Assembly (NCBI GenBank): GCA_015058015.1
Contig: SVDM01000005.1
Span: forward strand, 109,861-173,860
DNA length: 64,000 nucleotides
Direction: 5' to 3'
DNA from: Lachnospiraceae bacterium
Lineage (GTDB): Bacteria; Bacillota; Clostridia; Lachnospirales; Lachnospiraceae
In this document: positions 14,843-21,542 of the stretch, in pieces
How positions within the stretch are numbered: the stretch's first letter is position 1
Layout: each line of letters opens with the position of its first letter
Notes under the pieces: generated by a model
What the model saw: only the letters and a program-made list of their open reading frames with translations
Databases searched by the model: none
Told to the model about the DNA's origin: nothing
Position numbers and translations under genes: made by a program

Positions 14843-15765
14843 ATGACAAGCTACGAGATTATCACAGAACAAATTATTAACAAAATGAATGAGGGTAGAA
14901 TCCCTTGGGTTAAGCCTTGGAATAACGCTTCCGCTTCTTTCAGCGGTATGCACAAATGTTTCCTTGCTTTTCCTACTCAACTGGGAAGCGTTATGACCTT
15001 ATAAATCAAATGCTCCTTGACTTCGAGGCTGGCGAGTATGCCACTTTCGCACAAATCAAAAAGGATGGCGGACAGGTTATCAAGGGCGAAAAGTCTCATG
15101 TTGTTTGTGGCTGGATAGTAGAGGACAAAAAAGTTCTTGATAAAAACGGCAAGGCAGTTCTTGACGATGATGGCGAAGAGATTTACAAAAAGACTTTCGC
15201 TTTGAGATATTACAGGGTGTTCAATATCCTTACACAGGTTACAGGATTAAAGCCGAAGCACGACTGGACACAGCCCGTTGAGGTTAAGCCTGAAGAGATA
15301 CAAAACGAAGTAGAGCTTATCGAGAGTGCTGAAGCTATCGTAAAAAAATACATCGAATCCGCTGACGCTCCTAAGCTCGAAATAAAGCCCAGTAATGAGG
15401 CTTACTATATGCTAGCCAGGGACTTGGTTGTAGTTCCGAAGCCCGAGCAGTTTATCGGGATCAACGAGTATTACGGCACCTTATTCCACGAGCTGACACA
15501 CAGCACCGGAAAAGAGACAAGGTGCAATCGCAAGAGCGACAAAAAGGCTGCTTTCGGCAACGAAGAGTATTCCAAAGAGGAGCTTGTCGCCGAGATCGGA
15601 TCCTGTTTCTTATCATCCACTTGTGGTTTATCATCCGAAACAACGCTTCGCAATAATGTGGCTTATTTGCAGAGCTGGCTGAGCGTTCTGAAAGATGATC
15701 CTAAGATGATTGTTTACGCTTCGATCCAGGCGGAAAAGGCTTGCGAATATATCCTTAACGCTTAG
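14843..15765 (+). pseudogene. ArdC-like antirestriction/metallopeptidase gene, frameshifted
   Basis: Good signals (TAGGAGG, ATG at 14843) start a frame beginning MTSYEIITEQIINKMNEGR, the ArdC N-terminal ssDNA-binding motif with IPWVKPWN. It stops after about 53 codons. The rest of the protein (TGKRYDLINQML onward to 15765) is in the -1 frame and contains the zincin-like HELTHSTG motif and an EELVAEIGSCF segment. Removing the 8 bases 14957-14964, an imperfect copy of the next bases, restores one frame of about 305 residues. ArdC-type proteins protect incoming DNA from restriction. The intact downstream ORF has its own ATG at 14956 but no ribosome site. Confidence 0.8.
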
Positions 15766-15814
15766 TTGATAATCCCTTACGGTAGGTGGTTAGACCGTAT
15801 TAGCTTTTTTGTAT

Positions 15815-15835
15815 AACAAAAACTTTTAGCAAAAA
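15815..15835 (+). repeat. 21-bp A-rich repeat, copy 1
   Basis: AACAAAAACTTTTAGCAAAA recurs with one change at 16394-16414. The two copies bracket the 99-residue ORF. Confidence 0.6.
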
Positions 15836-15849
15836 AGGAGGCTTGGAGC

Positions 15850-16149
15850 ATGGCGAAAATGCAATGCTCCATAGATGATATAACAAAAAGACTTAGCACG
15901 CTCGGGATCTCCGACTGGCACGAGGTCGCTTCCATTGTCGCTCACGCAGCTCCGGGAACGTCCTTTAGGTTTCACTACGCTTTCGGCAGCTGGGAATCCG
16001 TTTATACTGTTGAGCTTAAAAACAACAAAAAGATTCTGCGACATTCCGGCGACAACCGGGGGCGCATTATTACCGGTCCGGCATCTGTTGCCAGGATCAT
16101 CGGCAAGCCGTGCCGGTCAGAATTGATCAGCTCCGGCATAACAAAATAA
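15850..16149 (+). CDS. Small uncharacterised protein of the cargo island
   Basis: The 99-residue ORF has an AAAGGAGG ribosome site eight bases before the ATG. Its translation has a helical start (CSIDDITKRLSTLGI), a central strand region with FRFHYAFGSWESVYTVEL and a basic end. I do not recognise the family. It is co-oriented with the ArdC-like gene and is followed by a terminator. Confidence 0.7.
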   Translation: MAKMQCSIDDITKRLSTLGISDWHEVASIVAHAAPGTSFRFHYAFGSWESVYTVELKNNKKILRHSGDNRGRIITGPASVARIIGKPCRSELISSGITK

Positions 16150-16513
16150 TTTAACAATAATCTATTTCTGTGATATAATAGCTTTGCTTATAGCAAATAA
16201 ACTTGTGTGTATTGCAAAGCCCCGGAGGGTCTCTTTCCTTCCGGGGCTTTGTGCTGCATTGTATGTGAATAGTCCTACACAAAAATCTTTTACAAAAATG
16301 ATCTGCTCCCTGACATTCGTAAATTGTTTTTCTGAGGCGGTCAGGTAGGTTTCGGAAATGGTTTCATGTGTGTATAGAAAAGAGGGCTTATTTAACAAAA
16401 ATTTTTAGCAAAAATCCTGCCCCTTTCAGAAGCCTAATTTTACCCTGCTGGGACACATATTTTTACACCGAATCCGGCAGCAGCTCCCGGCATTTTATTA
16501 CCGCTTTCTTCCA
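16150..16513. other. Intergenic region between cargo island and late regulator
   Basis: It contains the terminator of the cargo island (16216-16253) and the second A-rich repeat (16394-16414). A minus-strand ORF that runs through the hairpin lacks a ribosome site. No gene is supported. Confidence 0.65.
16216..16253 (+). terminator. Strong hairpin terminator of the cargo island
   Basis: AAAGCCCCGGA (16216-16226) pairs perfectly with TCCGGGGCTTT (16240-16250) over 11 bp. The A/T-ended stem can serve both strands, separating plus-strand cargo from the minus-strand late regulator. Confidence 0.8.
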
Positions 16514-16999
16514 TTAACGCGCGCGCGAAGCTCGTTCTTCCATTTCCTCGATCATAACAACATCATTTTCGAGGATTTCACCGAAGCGTTCCAGGGCCTT
16601 TTTAAGCCACCAGCGAATGGTACTTTCTCCGGCGTTCAGATCGGTCGATATTTTAACATAGCTGTACCCACGTAAATACTTTCCCACAAGAATAGTTTTG
16701 TACCTACCATTCATGGAGTTGATCGCACGGTCAATTATCTCCCAGTCTCCCTCTAAAGTTTTAATACGGATCTTCGCCTTTTCAAGGCGTGCGTGCGCAT
16801 CATTTTCCGCAGCTTTAAGGCCGTCCCTCTCTGTCGGTCTTCCCACGGATGATCCATGCGGCATCCCATCAGCTGACACAGCTTTTAATCCGCTGTAGTA
16901 TGTCGCCTCGATCTGGTCAACTTCCTGGTGCTCATATTTGAGCATCTCCGGGATGTTTGAATAATAAATAATTACGTTCTCTGCTCCCGTTCTGGTCAA
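16514..16999 (-). CDS. Late-gene transcription regulator, ArpU/RinA-like
   Basis: The start is TTG, seven bases after GGAGG; 161 residues. The N-terminal part is helical and charged, and the C-terminus has a sigma-region-4-like helix-turn-helix (YSYVKISTDLNAGESTIRWWLKKAL). This is typical of ArpU, RinA and DUF1492 phage regulators that switch on late genes. It is the last gene of the early block and the closest regulator to the terminase operon, which fits that role. Confidence 0.75.
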   Translation of the reverse strand: MTRTGAENVIIYYSNIPEMLKYEHQEVDQIEATYYSGLKAVSADGMPHGSSVGRPTERDGLKAAENDAHARLEKAKIRIKTLEGDWEIIDRAINSMNGRYKTILVGKYLRGYSYVKISTDLNAGESTIRWWLKKALERFGEILENDVVMIEEMEERASRAR

Positions 17000-17002
17000 A
17001 CT

Positions 17003-17147
17003 CTACACCTCCATACCCTTGTTGTTATCTCCATCCTTTGTTTTCTCTCCCGCAGCTTTCTTCTCTTCGGCTCTGCGCTTCAGGTATTCGCGCTGCTTAT
17101 GCTGTGCTATGTTCTTGTAGTAGAATTGTGGATAGTTTTTTCTCATG
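17003..17147 (-). pseudogene. Small basic ORF broken by one extra base
   Basis: An ATG at 17147 has a good upstream GGGAGG, but the frame stops after 16 codons (MRKNYPQFYYKNIAQQ). One base out of frame the translation continues as KQREYLKRRAEEKKAAGEK to a TAG that overlaps the ribosome site of the next gene. A single-base indel would make one ORF of about 47 residues. Real mutation, sequencing error and chance cannot be separated here. Confidence 0.35.
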
Positions 17148-17652
17148 TCTTCTCCCTCCCCTTCCAGGCTTTTATATCTTCCCGGCTATCACCGGTTATA
17201 ATCTCTGTGAACTTCCAACCGTTCGGCCGGGCGTACTGCTCAATGAAGATCCTGCGCCGGATGTGGTAATCCCTTTGCATCCGCTTAACAAATTTACTCT
17301 TCACTTCTACGATCTCCACGGATCCGTCCGAATAGTTCAGCCTAAAGTCTGCCGTGTACCGAATGGAGCTCAGCTTCTCCCCGTTAAACTCGCCCGGAGG
17401 GAATAACAAAAAAGCCGGCTGTCGTTCACAGCTTAACAATTCTCCGCTCTTTAATTTTGGGCGCACTGTCCCCACAAAAAATTCAAATTCTCCCCGGGAG
17501 TCGAATCCGGACACTGCTGCCCTTTGTTTGCTTTTCTCGACAGCTCTTTCCACGGCTTTTAAAGCCTCTGCCCGGCGTGCATCTTCCTGGGCAATTTTCT
17601 TTAACGCCTGCTTTCGCATCTGTGGCGGCAGGTCCTTTAATTCCATGTGCAT
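17143..17652 (-). CDS. DUF1064-type nuclease-like protein
   Basis: The 169-residue protein begins with charged helices (about 1-45). It then has a region with FDSRGEFEFF, SIRYTADFRLNY and the catalytic-looking VEIVEVKSKFVKR, the D..E.K pattern of restriction-endonuclease-like folds. DUF1064 proteins in Firmicutes phages take the place of a Holliday junction resolvase or VRR-type nuclease. It overlaps the Rep-like gene by one base, so the two are probably made together and may both process replication intermediates. Confidence 0.75.
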   Translation of the reverse strand: MHMELKDLPPQMRKQALKKIAQEDARRAEALKAVERAVEKSKQRAAVSGFDSRGEFEFFVGTVRPKLKSGELLSCERQPAFLLFPPGEFNGEKLSSIRYTADFRLNYSDGSVEIVEVKSKFVKRMQRDYHIRRRIFIEQYARPNGWKFTEIITGDSREDIKAWKGREKT

Positions 17653-18524
17653 TAACCGTATCGCCTCCGCTTATTATCCTGCTGCCCTGGCGCAAAAATA
17701 ATCTTCTTGCCAGGCTCTTTATACATGATTACCGTTGTATGTCTTAATCCGGCATCCGTTACACGTGTTTCAACGCGTTCAAGGATATAGCCGGGATATT
17801 GTCTCTGCCAAAATTGTTTATCGTCTATGTAAAGGGTTGACGCTTCATGTAGTCTCTTAGCGTTCCACTTGCTGTCATTTGGTCTTGGGGTCTTAGGCTT
17901 TTCAAGCCCCCTGCTTTGCCTCCAGGATCTATCGCATCTGACATTCTTTGAAATGTATTGCACAAGGCTTTCCACGCTGCCATGTTCAACGTGAAGGTTT
18001 TCGCAGCGACAAAAGCCTATATTTTTACCTCTTCTGTCCTTCCACAAGTCTTCTAACACTTCGCGGGTTAATCCGGGTGTATGCTCAATGATTGCGTGAT
18101 GATGGTGCCGGCCGACAATTTCTAAATCGTCCTGCAGGGTTGTGTACTCCGTCGCCATGATCCAACGGGGCCTTTTTACCCCGTTCTTGTCGCACCATCT
18201 ATATACACGCTTCATAAAATTTTTGTAGTCACGATCCGCTTGTTCCCGGTCCATGGGTGCCGGTAAATGCTCGTCGTCATATGTTCCTGTCCACGAAAAG
18301 TCATTTGCGCTAAAATTCGTATTCACTAATTGGACGTGATACCTTTTCGCACGCTTCTCGTTATATATTTGCTGTGCAAGGCAGGTTGCTTCGGTTTTCT
18401 TTGCCCTGCTGCCCTGCTTATGTTGTGAAGCTGTCACCGGATAGAGATCAACCTCCATATAACGGGCTGAATCATAATCTTTACCACAAATAGTCTTTTG
18501 CTCTCTGTAATATATATTCCCCAT
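17652..18524 (-). CDS. HUH rolling-circle Rep-like endonuclease
   Basis: The 290-residue protein has the three motifs of rolling-circle replication initiators: motif 1 WTGTYDDEHLP (about 79-89), the metal-binding HUH motif in GRHHHHAII (140-143), and motif 3 VQYISKNVR with the probable nucleophile Tyr190. The N-terminus is polar with no helicase domain. Proteins of this type start replication of plasmids and microviruses, nicking one strand and staying covalently attached. In this phage no polymerase or primase is visible nearby, so it may be the replication initiator or a plasmid-like acquisition. Confidence 0.8.
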   Translation of the reverse strand: MGNIYYREQKTICGKDYDSARYMEVDLYPVTASQHKQGSRAKKTEATCLAQQIYNEKRAKRYHVQLVNTNFSANDFSWTGTYDDEHLPAPMDREQADRDYKNFMKRVYRWCDKNGVKRPRWIMATEYTTLQDDLEIVGRHHHHAIIEHTPGLTREVLEDLWKDRRGKNIGFCRCENLHVEHGSVESLVQYISKNVRCDRSWRQSRGLEKPKTPRPNDSKWNAKRLHEASTLYIDDKQFWQRQYPGYILERVETRVTDAGLRHTTVIMYKEPGKKIIFAPGQQDNKRRRYG

Positions 18525-18722
18525 CCTTACACCTCATAACATAATTTATTTTAAAAGCATCTCTTTGAGATCTATGCTTTGTTATTTGAGTTTTACGCTA
18601 CAATGTATCTTTAAAACAAAAGACACATTGTTTTGCTTAGTCCTTAAGATAATATCCATATACAAGCCCAATACCGCTTTCCGCGGTTGGGTTTTAAGAT
18701 TTCACTATTACATAAGAAGAAA
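18525..18722. other. Intergenic region with three inverted repeats
   Basis: No gene is seen. AAAGCAT (18554-18560) pairs with ATGCTTT (18574-18580), ACAATGT with ACATTGT around 18600-18635, and CCCAA..CCGC with GCGG..TTGGG (18667-18691) followed by TTTT on the plus strand. The last looks like a plus-strand terminator although no plus-strand gene is near. Confidence 0.5.
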
Positions 18723-19481
18723 CTACTCTAAATCGTCCGCATCTTCCTCGTCCTCCGCTATTTCCCTGTCAAGCTCGCAGGCTCTATCTGCCAGGTCTTG
18801 CAATTCGTCGTCCGAAAGGTCCTTTTTGGGATCTATACCCGGTAATACTTCCTGTACACCGTTCATGTTCTCTTTTGCCTTTTCCCTGGCTCTCTCGCGG
18901 TGTAACTGGTCCATGCACATAAGCTGAAAGTCTTGTAGCTCGCTTATATAGTCTTCTGACAGTATGCGCACCGGTAAAATGGCTGCTAAAGTCTCAAAAC
19001 CGTCTTTTACTACTACGTAAGGATCCCCGCTTCTCATGTGGTACCTTATCGCGTAATTAATGTATTCTGCTGCCTCTTTATCTTTGAATCTATCCTTTAG
19101 GGGCGCAAGTAACGCGCGATCATAGAAAATAAGTTCCCCTCCCCGGCAACGTAAGGCTGAATAATAAATATCGTCTATAACTGCTGCCGCTCTGTTATGC
19201 TCTGCCCTCTTTTCGCCCGGTATCGCGCCATCTGATAAGTCAAAGCCCAAAACATCGGTTACCCTCGCTTGATATTCCAGCTTTAACAAGGTTTTCTCTT
19301 CTGCCTTCTTGTCAATATCTAAAATTGCCTTTGCAACCTCTAATTCGTCTACATAAGGCAGGCCATGGGCCTTATATATGCTTGCAGGAGTAGCTAAATA
19401 GCAGTCCTGCTTGTTTTCTGAATTAATCCAAACTCCATAACCCTTTTTCTTGATAAGTGCCGTGTACTTTGATATTCTCAT
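18723..19481 (-). CDS. Uncharacterised phage protein
   Basis: The 252-residue acidic protein has a good ribosome site (AGGAGG, six bases). It starts MRISKYTALIKKKGYGVWIN, is helical, and ends with a charged tail with many aspartates (LDREIAEDEEDADDLE). It resembles structural or regulatory proteins of Firmicutes prophages, but I do not recognise a family. Confidence 0.7.
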   Translation of the reverse strand: MRISKYTALIKKKGYGVWINSENKQDCYLATPASIYKAHGLPYVDELEVAKAILDIDKKAEEKTLLKLEYQARVTDVLGFDLSDGAIPGEKRAEHNRAAAVIDDIYYSALRCRGGELIFYDRALLAPLKDRFKDKEAAEYINYAIRYHMRSGDPYVVVKDGFETLAAILPVRILSEDYISELQDFQLMCMDQLHRERAREKAKENMNGVQEVLPGIDPKKDLSDDELQDLADRACELDREIAEDEEDADDLE

Positions 19482-19491
19482 GCTCTACCTC

Positions 19492-19734
19492 CTATCTTTT
19501 ATACATTCTCGTTTCCCCTGCTTCGTATTTGTCATACTTTTTTACGCAATCCACAAGATTGTAAATGAGGTCTGTTCTTCTTTTCTCCTGAACTTGGATA
19601 TCGGAATCCGCTGATAGAATTTGCTCCTCTAAGGAAATCGCCCTGTTATTTGTCGTGATAAACACGACTGCAATCAAAACAACTGCTGCCACTGCTATTC
19701 CCGCTATAATTAGTGCTACTTTGTTTTTTCCCAT
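19492..19734 (-). CDS. Truncated LemA-like membrane protein
   Basis: The 80-residue protein starts at 19734 after AAGGAGG. Residues about 6-28 form one transmembrane helix (ALIIAGIAVAAVVLIAVVF). They are followed by a segment close to the LemA N-terminal coil: SLEEQ, then RRTDLIYNLVDCVKKYDKYE, against the family's RRADLIPNLV pattern. LemA proteins are normally about 180 residues, so only the anchor and first helix remain. Many small phage membrane proteins are anchored this way; no function is known. Confidence 0.7.
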   Translation of the reverse strand: MGKNKVALIIAGIAVAAVVLIAVVFITTNNRAISLEEQILSADSDIQVQEKRRTDLIYNLVDCVKKYDKYEAGETRMYKR

Positions 19735-19882
19735 TATCTTTTTCCTCCTTCTGGCCTGTGGCTCTGCGTAAACACATCTGGTAGTTATCACAGTCAAGAC
19801 AACAATCGCCATTCTTAAAATGCTGGCATATATCCTCGTTGTTCTCCATTATTTCTGTGAAGTTCATTTTAAAATCGTCCAT
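19646..19882 (-). CDS. Cysteine-rich small protein
   Basis: The 78-residue ORF has GGAGG eight bases before its ATG. The N-terminal half contains CQHFKNGDCCLDCDNYQMC, a compact metal-binding-like cysteine cluster. Its last 89 bases overlap the LemA-like gene in another frame, giving a low-complexity serine-rich tail. The N-terminal half is well supported; the tail is probably tolerated rather than functional. Confidence 0.6.
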   Translation of the reverse strand: MDDFKMNFTEIMENNEDICQHFKNGDCCLDCDNYQMCLRRATGQKEEKDNGKKQSSTNYSGNSSGSSCFDCSRVYHDK

Positions 19883-20110
19883 CTAGTCCGCCTCCACTTG
19901 TATTTTCTTGATGTGGCTCACCTTGAAGCTGCAGTTTCCAATGGTGAAATAACCGGGCTTCTTATATTGGTATTTGGCGGAAAATTCCTTGGTATAACCA
20001 AGGCGCCCGCTTAAAACTTTTCCATTAAAAAATGTGACTATAACAAATTCTCCAACATGTTCTTGAAGTTTTGCGTTAGTTAACCTGCCTATACCTTTCA
20101 TTACTTGCAT
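19883..20110 (-). CDS. Small beta-rich phage protein
   Basis: A 75-residue ORF with GGAGG seven bases before the ATG. It has alternating strand-like segments (FVIVTFFNGKVLSGRLGY, YFTIGNCSFKVSHIKKIQV), suggesting a small barrel. No family recognised. Its ATG region overlaps the upstream ORF's stop. Confidence 0.6.
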   Translation of the reverse strand: MQVMKGIGRLTNAKLQEHVGEFVIVTFFNGKVLSGRLGYTKEFSAKYQYKKPGYFTIGNCSFKVSHIKKIQVEAD

Positions 20111-20280
20111 TGTTTTTCCTCCGTATCCGGCTTCTCCCCCATCCGGGACAGCTCTTTTTCAAAAATCTCTTTAAAGCCGTCCCCTTCCTCTGTGGTCTTG
20201 TTGTATGTGGAAAATTCCCGGCGGCCGTTTAATATATCACCCGCCCATCTTATGCCTTCAAGTCCTCTTAGGCCTACCAT
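20101..20280 (-). CDS. Small phage protein
   Basis: I prefer the ATG at 20280, eight bases after AGGAG, over a GTG at 20286 that is only two bases away from it. The product has 59 residues, with a glycine-rich start and a charged helical end (FKEIFEKELSRMGEK). Unknown function. Confidence 0.55.
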   Translation of the reverse strand: MVGLRGLEGIRWAGDILNGRREFSTYNKTTEEGDGFKEIFEKELSRMGEKPDTEEKQCK

Positions 20281-20291
20281 GTCCACATCTC

Positions 20292-21527
20292 CTAGAAGAT
20301 TGTTTTGTTTATGAGTATCTGCGTTTCTCTGAGCATGTCACAAATATGGTCCCAGTTATCTTTATCCGGTTCCATGCTTCTAACTACAATCTTGATTGTC
20401 TCAAGCTTATCGATGATCTGCTTCTGGAATGAGGTTAACTCCTTGGGAACTTCTATTGTTTCCTCTTCAGATTGCGCCGGCGCAATTTTCTCTTCTGTGC
20501 CTGCTGCCGTGGTGGGTTCTTTGGGCTCCTCTTCTCCTGCTGCCTCTTCTGTCTTTTCTGACTCTTCTTTCTCCTCTTTCGGTTCCGGAGACGCCTGCTT
20601 TGTTTTTTCAGGCTTCTTGGGCTTTTTTTCGGCTTTTTTATCTGTTTTGGGCTTTGCTTCTTTCGATACGGTCACTGCGGAAGGCTTCTTTTCTTCCTTC
20701 TCTTCCTCCTTCTTTGGCTCGTGGCCAAATGTCGCTGCGTAATCTACTTCAGGATCTGATTTGTCATTTGGGTGCTTGATTAATTGGTCCAGCTCGTCAA
20801 AGATCTGCCTCCACGTGATCCTTTCTTTTTCGCCTGTGCGGGCATTTATAAGTGCAGGATCCTCGCTCTGGCTTGCGATGGATAACATCACTCTCCCTTT
20901 TCCGGGGATCCGCCCGATCAGAGTTGCATAACCGGCCGGCGCCAGTGCAGAATACAGGCTTTCAGCAGAATTATTGAGGTTTTCGGTGTCACATATGCGG
21001 CGGTCAGCCTCTTTAAACAGTTCGAAACTCTCTTCTAACGACTGTTTTAATACTTCGGTAAGGTCTGAACAGGTGGCTTCTATGGTGGCGGTACTCTCTA
21101 TATACATTTCCAAATCAGAGGTCTTTTGCTCCTCCTTCAGCTGGTTCTTTATCTCCCTAATCTCGTCCCTTTTCATTTCCGGTGGGATCTCCTCGATGAT
21201 GGAATCCGGAAGAGTAAGCATTTCTACAAGCTTGCTGGCCTCAAATCCTTTATATTTATCATCAAGTTCCATGGAATTACCACCCATGGAATACTTATCA
21301 TTTATGCCGATAAACCTTGAAGCCGTGGAGGCGTCAATATTGTATTCCGCCTGTGCAAAGTCTCTCATTGTTGTGTATCCGGACTCCTGAAGGATGCCGG
21401 TGTCTCTTGCGACCTTTAAGAGGTACCCGATCTTGACGATGTTCTGGACGGTGGAATTGACCGTCTGGTCCATGGTCGCCTTGAACTGCTGATAGCTCTC
21501 AAAGGGCTGTCCCGTTATTTCATACAT
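20292..21527 (-). CDS. Uncharacterised early protein with HTH-like N-terminus and charged linker
   Basis: The 411-residue protein has an N-terminal helical domain (about 1-85) with GYTTMRDFAQAEYNIDASTASRFIGIND, which resembles a helix-turn-helix segment. A middle domain ends near 260, followed by a long disordered lysine/glutamate/proline-rich linker (about 275-360) and a short C-terminal helical domain. It follows the PcfJ-like gene. A DNA-binding role in replication or partition is possible but not shown. Its linker contains the second copy of the 16-bp palindrome. Confidence 0.65.
   Translation of the reverse strand: MYEITGQPFESYQQFKATMDQTVNSTVQNIVKIGYLLKVARDTGILQESGYTTMRDFAQAEYNIDASTASRFIGINDKYSMGGNSMELDDKYKGFEASKLVEMLTLPDSIIEEIPPEMKRDEIREIKNQLKEEQKTSDLEMYIESTATIEATCSDLTEVLKQSLEESFELFKEADRRICDTENLNNSAESLYSALAPAGYATLIGRIPGKGRVMLSIASQSEDPALINARTGEKERITWRQIFDELDQLIKHPNDKSDPEVDYAATFGHEPKKEEEKEEKKPSAVTVSKEAKPKTDKKAEKKPKKPEKTKQASPEPKEEKEESEKTEEAAGEEEPKEPTTAAGTEEKIAPAQSEEETIEVPKELTSFQKQIIDKLETIKIVVRSMEPDKDNWDHICDMLRETQILINKTIF
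20471..20486. repeat. 16-bp perfect palindrome, copy 2
   Basis: Identical to 12693-12708, including the flanking bases of a 25-bp match (20470-20494). It lies in the linker of the 411-residue protein. Confidence 0.9.
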
Positions 21528-21542
21528 GTATTTTCCCTCCCT

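Noticed and set aside
16162..16398. Minus-strand ORF of 78 codons downstream of the cargo island
   Set aside because: It crosses the perfect terminator stem, begins at a weak start with no ribosome site and has no recognisable features.
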